Assembly: GCA_963731625.1 (NCBI GenBank)
Contig: CAVSWH010000004.1
Location: 806,001-870,000 of the forward strand
Length of the DNA: 64,000 nucleotides
Source: PALSA-555 sp963731625
GTDB taxonomy: Bacteria > Actinomycetota > Acidimicrobiia > IMCC26256 > PALSA-555
Reading direction: 5' to 3'
The notes beneath the pieces are model-generated. The model was not told where the DNA came from. It made no database searches and worked only from the letters and a program-made list of their open reading frames with translations. The number at the start of each line of letters is the position of its first letter. Position 1 is the stretch's first letter. Below, in pieces: positions 23,914 through 35,592 of this stretch. Both the position numbers and the translations under genes were made by a program.

Positions 23914-26727
23914 TCAGCCGGCTCGGATCTCGTAGGTCCCGGCGCCGAGGGCGAAGGTGGGGCCATCGGCGTCGGGCGTGAGCGGGCCCACGCCGGCGGC
24001 GTGCCCCACCGGTTGGCCGTCGACCGTGACGTGCCCGCCGGCGCGGAGGTGCACCGTGGCGGTCGCGTTCGCGGGCACGGTGAGCGCGAGCGTCGTGCCT
24101 CGCCCGCTGCTGGTGTCGCCGTGCCAGGCGACGGAGATGAACCCGCGCGGTGTCGGGACGCGTCCGGACGCGGACGCGAGCCCGGTCAGCGGCCGCGTGA
24201 CGTCGAACGTCGCGTACCCCGGCGCGGTGGGGTTCACACCGAGCAGGACGTGCTGGATCTCGACGAGCACGTTGGAGCCCCAGCCGTGCGACATGCTGTC
24301 GCCGTTGGCGTCGACGGGCTTCCACACCTCCCAGGTGAACGTGCCGCCCTGGGCGAGGATGTTCGCCCAGCCCGGCGTCTTCGGATCGGTGATGCGGGTG
24401 AGGACGTCGCGGTCCCGATCCGCCAGGTGGAGCGCCTCGAGGAGCTCCCCCGCAGTCCGCGGCGGGTTCTGCATCCCGAGGCTGGCCATGTAGGCGCCGA
24501 CCGTGGTCAGGTCCCCGGCCGGCACGACGCCGTACACGACGGCCGCGGACTCGGTCTCCTGGGACGCCTGGTTCACCGGGGTCCCGTCCGTCTGCAGGCC
24601 GTCGACGTAGACGCCGTCCGGTCGCCTGAGGTGCGCGTTGATCGCGTTCGTGAGGTCCTGCTGGCGCGTCTGCTGTGCCGTCACGTCACTCGCCGGCTGG
24701 TTCAGCGCCGCCGCGATCTGGGCGGCGCGCCGGAACACGTTCACGCCCAGGACGTTCAGCCGGGTCACGACCGGGTACGTGTAGTAGACGTTCGTCGCCG
24801 GGAGGTTCGTGACGAGACCGGTCCCCGGATCGATGGCGGCCGCGACGTAGTCGGCGAGGTGCAGGACCGTCGGGTACACCGCGGCGAGCAGGGCGCGGTC
24901 CCCGGTGTTCATCCAGTACTGCCAGACCCACTCGGGGTAGATCTCGCTGAACTCGTTGATGTCGAGCGCGCCGAGCCCGGTCGGGTAGATCTTGTTGATC
25001 CGCCCTTGCGGCCAGTAGCGGGCCTGCGACTGGGTGAACTCGAGCAGCGACTTGCGGGTGAGGTTCTGCTCCCCGAAGGCGGCCATAGCGGTCTGGGATT
25101 CGTTGAATCCGTCCCACAGCCACGGCCCCTTCTCCCGCGTGGGCGTGTCGACGAACTGCTCCTGGGCGGTGTCGAGCGCGGAGTGCGCGCCGAGGGCGAA
25201 CACGGCGTCGGCGGTGACGCTGGACGAGGAGAACGTCGCGGCGCGCTCGTCCGGCACCGCGGTGTGTCGCACCATCGCCACGACGTCGCCCGGTGTGAGC
25301 GTCTCGCCCGGGTCGTCGATCTGGAGATACCGGAAGCCGAGGTAGTCGAAGGGCTCGAAGGTCTGGCGGCCGCGCCGCTCGATGTAGGAGTACGACAGGT
25401 TCGTGTGCTGGGTGCCGCGCGTCGTCGAGACCTGGCCCGGGACGCCCGGGCTCGGGTGCGCGTCGAGGAGGTAGCCCGCGTGCATCGTGATCCGTCGCCC
25501 GGCGACGCCGTGCGAGAACATCACCGTGGGCACGGCCGCGGAGACCTTGCCGAAGTCGGCGACCACCGCCCCGCTGCTGAGCGTGGTCAGTGAGACCGCC
25601 GGCACCGGCTGCTCGACGATGCGGGTGCGCACCGACACGAGGTCGGTCCACGGCGCCGTGCCCGCAGGGCCGAGCACGGTCGCGCCCGCCCAGGCCGCGT
25701 CGTCGAAGCTGGGGCGGTCCCAACCGAGCGGGGCGTGGAGCCCGTCGATGTTCTCGACGTAGTCGACGACGTCGCCCTCGAGGTCGCGCTGCGCGCCGGG
25801 CAGCCAGTTGGCCTTCAGGACCTTCCAGGTCCCGTCGGTGACGATCTGCTCCGTGGTGCCGTCGGCGTGCAGCACCGACAGCTGGACGATCATCCCCGGC
25901 GTGCCGGCGGGGTGGCCCTTGGTCGCGCCATCCCAGTTGGAGAGGACGCCGATGGCGTTCGCCGCGCCGGGGTGGAGGAGCCGGGTGACGTCGAGCGTCT
26001 CGTAGTACTGCGAGTCCGGGTAGCTGTAGGCCTCGCCCCGCCCGGCACGCACGCCGTTCACCGAGAGCTCGTACTGCTGGTCGACGGACACGTACACGCG
26101 GGCCCGCACGACCGGCGACGGCGCCAGCGTGAACTCCTTGCGGGCATAGGTGAACTGGTCGTACTCGGTGGTGTCGTTGGTCGCCCGGCGGATCCAGTCG
26201 GCGTGCCAGTCCTGGTCGGCGAGCCCGGTCTCGAACGTGGCGGTCGGCGCGAGCGGGCTCGGCCCGTCGCTGGCCGACCACGTCTGGACGGTCCACTGGT
26301 ACACGGTGTCCGCCGCGAGCGGCGGGCCGCCGTAGGGGACGAACGCCTGCTCCGACGACGAGATCTCGCCGCTGTCCCACACGGTGACGGTCGGCGTCGC
26401 GCCGGTGAGCGTGGGCCGGGTCACGACGAGGCGGTACGCGGTCTGGCGCGCGCCCGGACGCGGGTCGTTCACCTGCCAGGCGAACTGGACGTCGGTGAGC
26501 CCGAGGCCGATGGGCGAGCGCAGCCCGTCGACGGTGAGGGCCTCGGCGGGTCCAAGCCCAGCCGGCGAGCGGGCCGCAGCGGACGCCGCGCCGAACGCGA
26601 CGAGCGCCACGGCGAGCACCACGACGCCGAGACCCATGACCGACGTGCCCGCCGCCCGTCGAGCCACGCCGGCGAGGCGACGCGGGGTGCCGCGCGCCCA
26701 GCCGGTGCGTCGTGCGTCGGTTGCCAT
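23914..26727 (-). CDS. Exported alpha-L-rhamnosidase (GH78 family)
   Basis: A 937-residue glycoside hydrolase that would release terminal alpha-L-rhamnose from plant glycosides or polysaccharides. An Arg-rich N terminus with a signal/anchor helix (about 28-52, TSVMGLGVVVLAVALVAFG) indicates export. Then come the N-terminal beta domains (PIGLGLTDVQFAWQV; ARVYVSVDQQYELSVNG), the FDYLGFRYLQI segment and the (alpha/alpha)6 catalytic barrel starting with the family motif DTPTREKGPWLWDG. The C-terminal beta domain has TWEVWKP and GSNVLVEI. ATG at 26727 follows the upstream hydrolase stop by 5 bp, so the two are co-transcribed. An ATG 22 codons earlier would overlap that gene. Confidence 0.88.
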   Translation of the reverse strand: MATDARRTGWARGTPRRLAGVARRAAGTSVMGLGVVVLAVALVAFGAASAAARSPAGLGPAEALTVDGLRSPIGLGLTDVQFAWQVNDPRPGARQTAYRLVVTRPTLTGATPTVTVWDSGEISSSEQAFVPYGGPPLAADTVYQWTVQTWSASDGPSPLAPTATFETGLADQDWHADWIRRATNDTTEYDQFTYARKEFTLAPSPVVRARVYVSVDQQYELSVNGVRAGRGEAYSYPDSQYYETLDVTRLLHPGAANAIGVLSNWDGATKGHPAGTPGMIVQLSVLHADGTTEQIVTDGTWKVLKANWLPGAQRDLEGDVVDYVENIDGLHAPLGWDRPSFDDAAWAGATVLGPAGTAPWTDLVSVRTRIVEQPVPAVSLTTLSSGAVVADFGKVSAAVPTVMFSHGVAGRRITMHAGYLLDAHPSPGVPGQVSTTRGTQHTNLSYSYIERRGRQTFEPFDYLGFRYLQIDDPGETLTPGDVVAMVRHTAVPDERAATFSSSSVTADAVFALGAHSALDTAQEQFVDTPTREKGPWLWDGFNESQTAMAAFGEQNLTRKSLLEFTQSQARYWPQGRINKIYPTGLGALDINEFSEIYPEWVWQYWMNTGDRALLAAVYPTVLHLADYVAAAIDPGTGLVTNLPATNVYYTYPVVTRLNVLGVNVFRRAAQIAAALNQPASDVTAQQTRQQDLTNAINAHLRRPDGVYVDGLQTDGTPVNQASQETESAAVVYGVVPAGDLTTVGAYMASLGMQNPPRTAGELLEALHLADRDRDVLTRITDPKTPGWANILAQGGTFTWEVWKPVDANGDSMSHGWGSNVLVEIQHVLLGVNPTAPGYATFDVTRPLTGLASASGRVPTPRGFISVAWHGDTSSGRGTTLALTVPANATATVHLRAGGHVTVDGQPVGHAAGVGPLTPDADGPTFALGAGTYEIRAG

Positions 26728-26732
26728 GCCGA

Positions 26733-27767
26733 TCAGGCGGTCGGTGCGCCGAGCCAGCGCTCGAGGAACGCCGCCGGCGCGTCCTCGCGCCATTGATGGT
26801 CGCCGTCGAACACGTCATGGGCCACGCGCTCGCCGGCGCCCAGCTGCTCGTAGACACGGCGGAGATCGGTGACCGCGCTCGTCGCGGCGGCAAGCGGGAA
26901 GATCAGGTCCTCGGTCCCGGTCTGGACCAGCAGCGGTCGCGGGGCGACGAGCGCCCCGAGGTCGACGTGCTCGAGCTGGCCGAGGAGCTGCGGCAGCACC
27001 TGCGAGCCGCACATGTTCCACGGCACCTTGTGCGCCTCGGCCCACGAGGAGAGGTAGCCGCTGACGACCGCGGCCGCGACCCGCTCGTCCCACGCCGCGA
27101 GGAACAGCGTCATCGTGCCGCCGAGGGAGAGCCCGACCATCCCGATGCGCGCCGGGTCCACGAGCTCATGGCCGGCGAGGACGTCGAGGCAGCGGGTCAG
27201 GTCGAAGAGGTTCTGGGTGAGCGGGCTCCATCCGGCGAGGGTGGCGTGGACGAGGTTGATGTCGCACGCGTAGATGCCGGGCGGGTTCCAGTCGGCACGC
27301 TCGCCGAAGCACCGCAGGTCCGGGGCGAGGACCACGTAGCCGCGCCGGGCGAGCTGCTGCGCGTAGTCGCCGTGTGGGGCCTCGGTCTCCTCGAGCCCGA
27401 CCACGAGCGCCTTCCCGGGGCCGTGGCCGTGGCAGGCGAGGACCGCGGGCCCCGGCGCGATGCGGCCGTCCGGGACGAGCAGGTACGCGGGCACCGACAT
27501 GGTGTCCTCGCTGTCGAAGATGACCTTGTCGCGCCGGTACCCGTCGCAGGGCACCTGCTCGAGCGTCTCGAGCCGCAGCGGCGCGGGCTCCGGCCAGCGT
27601 CCGAGGAGCGCCGTGAGACGCACCCGGCACCGGTCCCGCCACGCCGGGAACGTGTCCAGGTCGTCGAGCGGGAGCGGGTCGACGGGCGTGACGGCCTGCA
27701 GGCGGGTCATCCACTGGAACCACGGCGACAGGTTCCGTGGCGCGCTCCGACGCTCCGTCTCGGTCAC
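26733..27767 (-). CDS. Alpha/beta hydrolase (acetyl-esterase/abhydrolase_7-like)
   Basis: A 344-residue hydrolase without a signal peptide. It has the oxyanion region LACHGHGPGK, the nucleophile elbow GLSLGG (Ser), an acid in QTGTEDLIFP and a His in FDGDHQW, so the catalytic triad is complete. The overall order resembles carbohydrate acetyl-esterase and dienelactone-type hydrolases. It lies 5 bp upstream of the rhamnosidase gene, which suggests removal of ester groups from the same glycoside, an inference. GTG at 27767 is chosen because GGAGGGGGAG lies just before it. Confidence 0.85.
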   Translation of the reverse strand: MTETERRSAPRNLSPWFQWMTRLQAVTPVDPLPLDDLDTFPAWRDRCRVRLTALLGRWPEPAPLRLETLEQVPCDGYRRDKVIFDSEDTMSVPAYLLVPDGRIAPGPAVLACHGHGPGKALVVGLEETEAPHGDYAQQLARRGYVVLAPDLRCFGERADWNPPGIYACDINLVHATLAGWSPLTQNLFDLTRCLDVLAGHELVDPARIGMVGLSLGGTMTLFLAAWDERVAAAVVSGYLSSWAEAHKVPWNMCGSQVLPQLLGQLEHVDLGALVAPRPLLVQTGTEDLIFPLAAATSAVTDLRRVYEQLGAGERVAHDVFDGDHQWREDAPAAFLERWLGAPTA

Positions 27768-27875
27768 CGCTCCCCCTCCGTCGACGCGCCGCCAACCTAG
27801 AGCGCGCACGGGCGCCGCGGAGGCGTTCGACCGGTCCGGTTGAGCGGGTGCCGAGGCCGCGCCAGGATGGATGAC

Positions 27876-28727
27876 ATGGCGCTCGCGACGACCGTCGACG
27901 TCCGACCGATCTCCCCGCTCATCGGCGCCGAGCTCTTCGGTCTCGACCTGGCCCGGCCGCTCGGGGACGAGGCGGTCGCCACGGTGCGCGCCGCCCTGAA
28001 CGAGCACCACGTCATCTTCTTCCGCGACCAGGAGCTCGCCCCGGCGCAGCAGGCCGCGTTCGCGTCGCAGTTCGGGACGGTCACCGAGGGGCACCCGGTG
28101 ATCCCGGCCATCGAGGGCAACGACAAGGTCCTGGCCATCGACAGCCGGGAGGACCGGGCGAACTGGTGGCACACCGACGTGACGTTCCTGCAGGAGCCGG
28201 CGATGGCCTCGATCCTCTACATGGTCGAGGCACCCGAGGTCGGCGGCGACACGATGTGGGCCAGCCTCCAGGACGCCTACGACGGGCTCGCTGAGCCGGT
28301 GCGGGCCATGTGCGACCGGCTGCTGGCGATCCACTTCGACCCGTGGTTCGCGGCGGACGTCGACGGGCGCGGCGGCTACACCTGGAACGGCGAGTGGCAC
28401 GAGAAGCTCCTGCCGGCGCTGCACCCGGTGGTGCGCACCCACCCGGAGAACGGGCGCAACGGCCTCTTCGTGAACCAGCAGTTCACCCAGACGATCCTCG
28501 GGCTCTCGAAGAACGAGAGCAACGCCATTCTCGAGATGCTCTACCGCCACTGCCAGCAGCCCGAGTACACGTGCCGGTTCCGCTGGCACGCGGGGTCGGT
28601 GGCGTTCTGGGACAACCGGGCGACGCTGCACTACGCGCTCGACGACTACGGCCAGACGCCGCGCTTCGCGCACCGGGTCACGCTGCGCGGCGACCGGCCC
28701 TACGGGCCGGCGCAGCCCGCGGCGTAA
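27876..28727 (+). CDS. TauD/TfdA family Fe(II)/2-oxoglutarate dioxygenase
   Basis: A 283-residue non-heme iron dioxygenase. The iron ligands are visible: H99 and D101 in WWHTDVTF and the distal H266 in FAHRVTLRGDRP. The N terminus PLIGAELFGLDLARPL and the HHVIFFRDQ segment are typical of the taurine / alkyl sulfate / 2,4-D dioxygenase group. The substrate cannot be read; a sulfonate, sulfate ester or aryloxy acid are the family options. It is divergent from the hydrolase-rhamnosidase operon. Two in-frame ATGs three codons apart (27867, 27876) are possible; the second has AGGA 8 bases before it. Confidence 0.88.
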   Translation: MALATTVDVRPISPLIGAELFGLDLARPLGDEAVATVRAALNEHHVIFFRDQELAPAQQAAFASQFGTVTEGHPVIPAIEGNDKVLAIDSREDRANWWHTDVTFLQEPAMASILYMVEAPEVGGDTMWASLQDAYDGLAEPVRAMCDRLLAIHFDPWFAADVDGRGGYTWNGEWHEKLLPALHPVVRTHPENGRNGLFVNQQFTQTILGLSKNESNAILEMLYRHCQQPEYTCRFRWHAGSVAFWDNRATLHYALDDYGQTPRFAHRVTLRGDRPYGPAQPAA

Positions 28728-28748
28728 CGCGGCCCGGTCGGCGACGCC

Positions 28749-30344
28749 CTAGCCGCCCGGCAGCGGCGGCAGCGGCTTGTAGCCCTGTTGGACGACCCAG
28801 CAGGTCCCTTGCGGCTTGTGGTTCGTCTTCAGCTTGCACTGCGACGACGGTGGGACGTTGTTGTGCAGGCTCACGATCTGGTACTGCGTCGGGCCGTACA
28901 TCTTGGTCGGGCTGTAGCTGAGGTTCGTGTAGATGGTGCCGGGGAAGTTGGTGATCCGCGACATCGCCTCGACGAACGTGCGGCGGTTCAGGTTTCGCCC
29001 CGCCATCGTCGCGGCCTGCGCGAACAGGCGGATCTCCTGGCACCAGCCGCCGATCGGGCCCTGCTCCTCGATGTAGAAGGACGTGGAGCCCTTCGCCGGC
29101 TTCGGGTATGCGGCGTGCCACGCGTTGTAGCAGCTGCGCAGACCCGGGTCGTAGCCGCCTTGGGCCTCGGGCCGGTCGTCGTCGAACCCGCCGAGGGTCT
29201 CGGTGGTCACGCCCTGCTGGCCGTTCAGTCCCTGCTCGAAGGGAATCGGGATGAGGCCGAGCGCCGACTCGATCGACCCCTCGTAGTCGGAGAGCAGCAG
29301 CTTCGGGTAGTACGACTGCTGGTTCTCGGCCTCCAGCAGCGGGAAGAAGGCGTTGAAGGGCAGCAGCGGGATGATCGAGTTCACGCCGGCGCTCTTCAGC
29401 TTCTGAATCACGAGCGGCGCCTCGGCCTGCGTCGTGGCCTGGTCGGCGACGTTGGAGGCGATCGTCTGGACGTTCGCGTCGATGCCGGCGGCGCGCAGGT
29501 CGGGCAGCAGGTACTGGTTCAGCGCGAGCTGGTCGCTCGCCCGGTCGCCGACGATGACGCCGACCTTGCGCGCCCCGCCGAGCAGCCCGGCCGATTGGCC
29601 CCACTGCACGACCGCCGCCAGGACCGCCGCCTGGTCGGGGCCCGTCCACCAGAGATACGGGGACCCCATCTGGGTCCAGTTCGTGACCGTGGTCCACGCC
29701 CCGACGAAGGGCGTCTGGCCCTCCTGGGTGATGCAGAGCTGGTTGTCCCCGGTCCAGTCCCCCGCGCCGTCGAGCACTGCGAAGGCCGCGGGGCTGCCCT
29801 CGGTCCAGTCCTTGCAGAGGGCGCGCATGCTCGTCTCGCTCGTCGGGTCGAAGTTCGAGATGATCGGGACGATCTTGCGGCCGTTGATGCCGCCGTGGGA
29901 GTTGATGTCGCTGACGAAGAACTTGATCGCCTTCACCTGCTCGCTGAACTCGACGTCGCTGGCGAAGCCCAGCTGGGACGAGAGGTTGGAGAGGTTCGCG
30001 ACCGGGAAGGCGACGGTGATCGTCTTGGCGGTCACGCCCCGTGTGCTCGTGCTGGCCTGGTCGACGGGGGTGCCGCCGGCCGCCGGCGCGCCCGAGACGT
30101 CGGCCACGAAGTGCGCCGTCGGCGCGGCGGGGAGGCTGCCGAGGCCGCTCGAGCCTGACCCGCTCGCGCTGCTCGGCGCGTCGACGAGGTAAACGAGCAG
30201 CCCGGCGATGGAGGCGAGCGCGATGACGACCGTGCGGATCTGCATGGCACGCGGCCGGCGGAAGAAGCGGCGGACGCCGCGTCCCGTCACGGTCACAGGG
30301 TTGTAGACCTCGACCCATCGCCGGACCGTCCGAAGCAACGTCAC
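28749..30344 (-). CDS. ABC transporter substrate-binding protein (LivK-like, type I fold)
   Basis: A 531-residue periplasmic-binding-protein-fold subunit. An unusually long, Arg-rich cytoplasmic N terminus (about 34 residues, RRFFRRPRAMQIR) precedes one hydrophobic anchor (VVIALASIAGLLVYLV); there is no lipobox, so it is held as a single-pass membrane protein. The binding domain shows IKFFVSDINSHGGINGRKIV, typical of branched-chain-amino-acid-type receptors. Its GTG overlaps the LivG-like stop by 4 bp (GTGA). It is last in the operon after the fused MFS-ATPase, the fused permease and the second ATPase. The ligand is unknown. Confidence 0.87.
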   Translation of the reverse strand: MTLLRTVRRWVEVYNPVTVTGRGVRRFFRRPRAMQIRTVVIALASIAGLLVYLVDAPSSASGSGSSGLGSLPAAPTAHFVADVSGAPAAGGTPVDQASTSTRGVTAKTITVAFPVANLSNLSSQLGFASDVEFSEQVKAIKFFVSDINSHGGINGRKIVPIISNFDPTSETSMRALCKDWTEGSPAAFAVLDGAGDWTGDNQLCITQEGQTPFVGAWTTVTNWTQMGSPYLWWTGPDQAAVLAAVVQWGQSAGLLGGARKVGVIVGDRASDQLALNQYLLPDLRAAGIDANVQTIASNVADQATTQAEAPLVIQKLKSAGVNSIIPLLPFNAFFPLLEAENQQSYYPKLLLSDYEGSIESALGLIPIPFEQGLNGQQGVTTETLGGFDDDRPEAQGGYDPGLRSCYNAWHAAYPKPAKGSTSFYIEEQGPIGGWCQEIRLFAQAATMAGRNLNRRTFVEAMSRITNFPGTIYTNLSYSPTKMYGPTQYQIVSLHNNVPPSSQCKLKTNHKPQGTCWVVQQGYKPLPPLPGG

Positions 30345-31195
30345 TGGCCTCGTTCCCCCCCTTGATCCGTGCGCCGCGTGCCGGTCGGTCCCGACACGAG
30401 CAGCGCTTCCTCGCTGGCCCCGAGGTACGCCGCGAGGGCCCGCGGGTCTCGGCTCACCTGGTCGGGGCTGCCCGCAGAGACCACCTGCCCGGTCTCCATC
30501 ACCACCACATCTGAGCACAACTCGAACACCAGTGGGACGTCATGCTCGACGAGCACGATGGTGGTGGCCGTCACCTCGTGCAGCCGGCGCAGCAACGGGA
30601 TGAACGCCTCGGCCTCGCGTTGCGCGATCCCTGCGGTCGGCTCGTCCAGCAGGAGCAGGCGCGGGCCGGCGAGCACGATCGAGGCGAGGTCGACGACCCG
30701 CCGCGTGCCGGTCGAGAGCTCGGCGGTGCGATGGCCGCGGAAGCGGCCGAGCCCGAACGCGTCGATGACGTCGCCGACGGCCCGCTGCTTCTCTCGCTCG
30801 GCCCGTCGCGCCCACGGCATCTGCAGCGTGGAGGACAAGACCCGGACGTCGCGGCGAGCGTCCTCGCATAGCAGCAGCGTGTCCTCGACGGAGAGCTCGG
30901 GGAACAGCTGGCAGTCCTGGAACGACCGGACCATCCCGACCGTGATCCGCTCCTCGGGCAGGTACTCCGCCAGGTCCTGGCCGTCGACGCGCACGTGCCC
31001 GGCCGACGGGCTCACGAGGCCCGACACCGCGTCGAGCATGGTCGTCTTGCCCGACCCGTTCGGGCCGATGAGCCCGACGATGCGGCCCGGCTCGGCGACG
31101 AGGCTGACGTGGTCAACCGCCCGGACGCCGCCGAAGGAGACGACGAGGTCCTCGATCTCGAGGCGCGCCGGCCCGCGCCCGTCGGCCGGGCTCAT
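30341..31195 (-). CDS. LivG-like ABC transporter ATP-binding protein
   Basis: A 284-residue importer ATPase of the branched-chain amino acid type: Walker A GPNGSGKTT, VRSFQDCQLFPELSVEDTLL after the Q-loop, signature region ELSTGTRRVVDLA (a relaxed LSxG form), Walker B LLLLDEPTAG and the H-loop LVEHDVPLV. The C-terminal LivG-like VSAGSPDQVSRDP segment is present. The ATG overlaps the fused permease stop (ATGA). It would pair with the LivF-like domain of the MFS fusion protein to form the two-ATPase motor. Confidence 0.9.
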   Translation of the reverse strand: MSPADGRGPARLEIEDLVVSFGGVRAVDHVSLVAEPGRIVGLIGPNGSGKTTMLDAVSGLVSPSAGHVRVDGQDLAEYLPEERITVGMVRSFQDCQLFPELSVEDTLLLCEDARRDVRVLSSTLQMPWARRAEREKQRAVGDVIDAFGLGRFRGHRTAELSTGTRRVVDLASIVLAGPRLLLLDEPTAGIAQREAEAFIPLLRRLHEVTATTIVLVEHDVPLVFELCSDVVVMETGQVVSAGSPDQVSRDPRALAAYLGASEEALLVSGPTGTRRTDQGGERGQ

Positions 31196-33195
31196 CCGAC
31201 GACCTCCTCGACGAGCTCGTCGGGCTTCGGCGGCGGCGGCTCGTCGCTCGGCGCCGGCGCCGTTGGGCCCGGTGGACCGTCGCGCAATCGCACGATGGCC
31301 GACGTGGCGAGGTCCCCGATGCGGTGGAGGATCTCGGCGAGCCCACCCGGGAGATAGAGGATGAACGCGAGCAGCCCGAACCCGCTCGTGATGAACTGGA
31401 TGGTCGACGTCGTACCGAAGATGGCGGGCAGCCCGACGAGGTAGACGGCGCCGAGCACCGCGCCCGGGATCGAGCCGAGGCCGCCGATCACCACCATCGA
31501 GATGACGAGGATCGATACCGCCGGATCGAACGTCGAGGCGCTGATGCGCTCCGTCGCGAACGCGAAGCACACGCCGGCGTAGCCGGCCATGAACCCGGAC
31601 AGGGCGAACGCGAGCAGCTTCGTGCGTACGACCGGGATCCCCATTGCGCCCGCTGCGACCTCGTTGTCGCGCACCGCGACGAGCCGTCGGGCGACACCCC
31701 GGTCGCGCCACACGCGCACCATGAGCACCGACAGGATCAGGATGCCGAGTGAGAACCACGCGAAGGCGCGCTCGGACCCAAGGCTCAGCCCGAAGAGTGT
31801 CGGGCGCGCGAGCAGCGTGGACTGCGGGTCGGGCAGTCCGGTGCAGATGGTCTTGCCGATCACGGGCACGTGGGCACAAGGCGTGGAGAGCACCGACTCC
31901 TGCATGAACAGCGCAAACCCGAGGGTGCTCACCGCGAGGTAGAGGCCGCGCACGCGCAGCGCCGGGAGCCCGACGACGACGGCGACCGCGGCCGTGACCG
32001 CCCCCGCGAAGGGCAGCAGCAGCACCAGCGGGACGCTGCTCCCGAGATGCGCCGCCATGATCGCGCCGACGGCGACGAGCCCGAACTGGCCGAGGGACAC
32101 CTGTCCGGCCCAGCCGGTGAGCACGGTGAGGGAGAGCGCGACCACCCCGTAGATGCAGATCTGGGAGAGGAGGAACGACCGGCCCGTGCTGATGACGAAC
32201 GGCAGCAGCGCGACGATCACGACCGTCGCCAGCACGCCGGCGTTCCCGACGCGCTCGCGCAGCTGCCCGGCGCGCCGTCGGAAGTCGGCGGCGCCCGACA
32301 GCCAGGTCGAGCGCTCCCCGCTCCGGGCGCCCTTCTGGAGGGCGGCGACGCGCACGAGCAGGACGAGCAGGAGGATCCCGAAGAGGATCAGCTCGACCGT
32401 CGCCGGGTTGGCGATGTTCCAGTTGAGGACCTCGACGACGACGCCGAGGCCGATTCCGGCGACGAACGCGACCGTGAGGTTGAACATGGCGCCGACGAGC
32501 CCGGCGATGAGCGCGAGCACGAGCAGGTCCGGGCTGAGCACCTGGGTGAGCACCGTGGTCTGCCCCGGCGCGTTCAGGATGGCCGCAAACGCGGAGAGCA
32601 CGCCGGCGAGGGTCCACGCGACCGTCGACGTCCGCCGCACCCAGACGCCCGAGAGCCGCGCCGAGTCCGCGTTCTCCGACATGGCGCGCATCGCGAGACC
32701 CCACGGCGAGAACTTGACGAACGCCGCGATGGACAGGGCGACGATCGGCGCCACGATGAGCGTCAGCACCTGGCCGGACGTGAACGCGAAGCCGTTGATG
32801 CTGAACGTCAGGTTGATCGGCACCGGGAACGGCTGGGCCAGCTTCTTCGGGCGCACGAACGGCAGCGCGGTGAAGAGGAAGAGCACCTGCGACAGGCCGA
32901 TCGTCGCCACCATCACGAGGACCCGCTGGCGGTTGAAGATGCGCCGCAGTGTGAGCTCGCAGAGCGCGCCGGCGCCCGCGGCCAGGCCGAGTGAGACGGT
33001 GAGCGCGATCCAGTAGTTGAAGTGGAAGTCGGACGCGAGCTTGGCCATGAACACGGCGGCCACGACGCCGAGCTGGCCCTGCGCGAAGTTGAGGACGCGG
33101 TTCGTCCGGTAGATGAGGACGAGGCCGAGCGCGAGCAGGCCGTAGCCGAGGCCGGTGATGACCCCCTCGACGATCACGAAGCTCGGGAACGACAC
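31192..33195 (-). CDS. Fused branched-chain-type ABC permease (LivH-LivM in one chain)
   Basis: A 667-residue protein carrying both permease halves. Residues 1-290 are LivH-like (EGVITGLGYGLLALGLVLIY, NFAQGQLG, and SENADSARLSGVWVRRT, the coupling segment). Residues about 330-640 are LivM-like (ALSLTVLTGWAGQVSLGQ, VRDNEVAAGAMGI, IGGLGSIPGAVLGA). A charged linker around 295-320 joins them. The C terminus is a Pro/Glu/Asp tail. In most bacteria the two are separate genes. The GTG start follows the MFS-ATPase stop by 5 bp. It is the translocation path of the transporter encoded by this operon. Confidence 0.9.
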   Translation of the reverse strand: MSFPSFVIVEGVITGLGYGLLALGLVLIYRTNRVLNFAQGQLGVVAAVFMAKLASDFHFNYWIALTVSLGLAAGAGALCELTLRRIFNRQRVLVMVATIGLSQVLFLFTALPFVRPKKLAQPFPVPINLTFSINGFAFTSGQVLTLIVAPIVALSIAAFVKFSPWGLAMRAMSENADSARLSGVWVRRTSTVAWTLAGVLSAFAAILNAPGQTTVLTQVLSPDLLVLALIAGLVGAMFNLTVAFVAGIGLGVVVEVLNWNIANPATVELILFGILLLVLLVRVAALQKGARSGERSTWLSGAADFRRRAGQLRERVGNAGVLATVVIVALLPFVISTGRSFLLSQICIYGVVALSLTVLTGWAGQVSLGQFGLVAVGAIMAAHLGSSVPLVLLLPFAGAVTAAVAVVVGLPALRVRGLYLAVSTLGFALFMQESVLSTPCAHVPVIGKTICTGLPDPQSTLLARPTLFGLSLGSERAFAWFSLGILILSVLMVRVWRDRGVARRLVAVRDNEVAAGAMGIPVVRTKLLAFALSGFMAGYAGVCFAFATERISASTFDPAVSILVISMVVIGGLGSIPGAVLGAVYLVGLPAIFGTTSTIQFITSGFGLLAFILYLPGGLAEILHRIGDLATSAIVRLRDGPPGPTAPAPSDEPPPPKPDELVEEVVG

Positions 33196-33200
33196 CGCGG

Positions 33201-35393
<2,193 letters not shown>

Positions 35394-35401
35394 TCCGGGA
35401 C

Positions 35402-35424
35402 ACTATCCCTGACGTCGATGTCAG
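35402..35424 (-). promoter_or_regulatory. Possible -10 box and operator upstream of the MFS-ABC operon
   Basis: On the minus strand CTGAC-ATCGAC-GTCAG (35424-35409) is an inverted repeat immediately followed by GATAGT (35407-35402), which would place transcription start within a few bases of the ATG at 35393. No matching -35 hexamer is seen, so this is tentative. Confidence 0.35.
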
Positions 35425-35592
35425 GCTTGGGCGCCGCTCGCCCGCGTGCAGGACCCGTGCGGCGCGCGGATGCCTCGCACGACGCGAAATCGGCGTCGCG
35501 CACGTGCGAGCGCGTGCGCGACGCCGGTTCGCGTGCCAGCGCGCCTCCGCACGGCCGCGTCTCGAGTGCGACCGCGGTCGGCGAGCTGCGGG

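Noticed and set aside
26733..28673. A 646-codon frame that would extend the alpha/beta hydrolase over the dioxygenase gene
   Set aside because: The extra N terminus is antisense to the TauD-like gene. The GTG at 27767 with a strong ribosome site is the real start.
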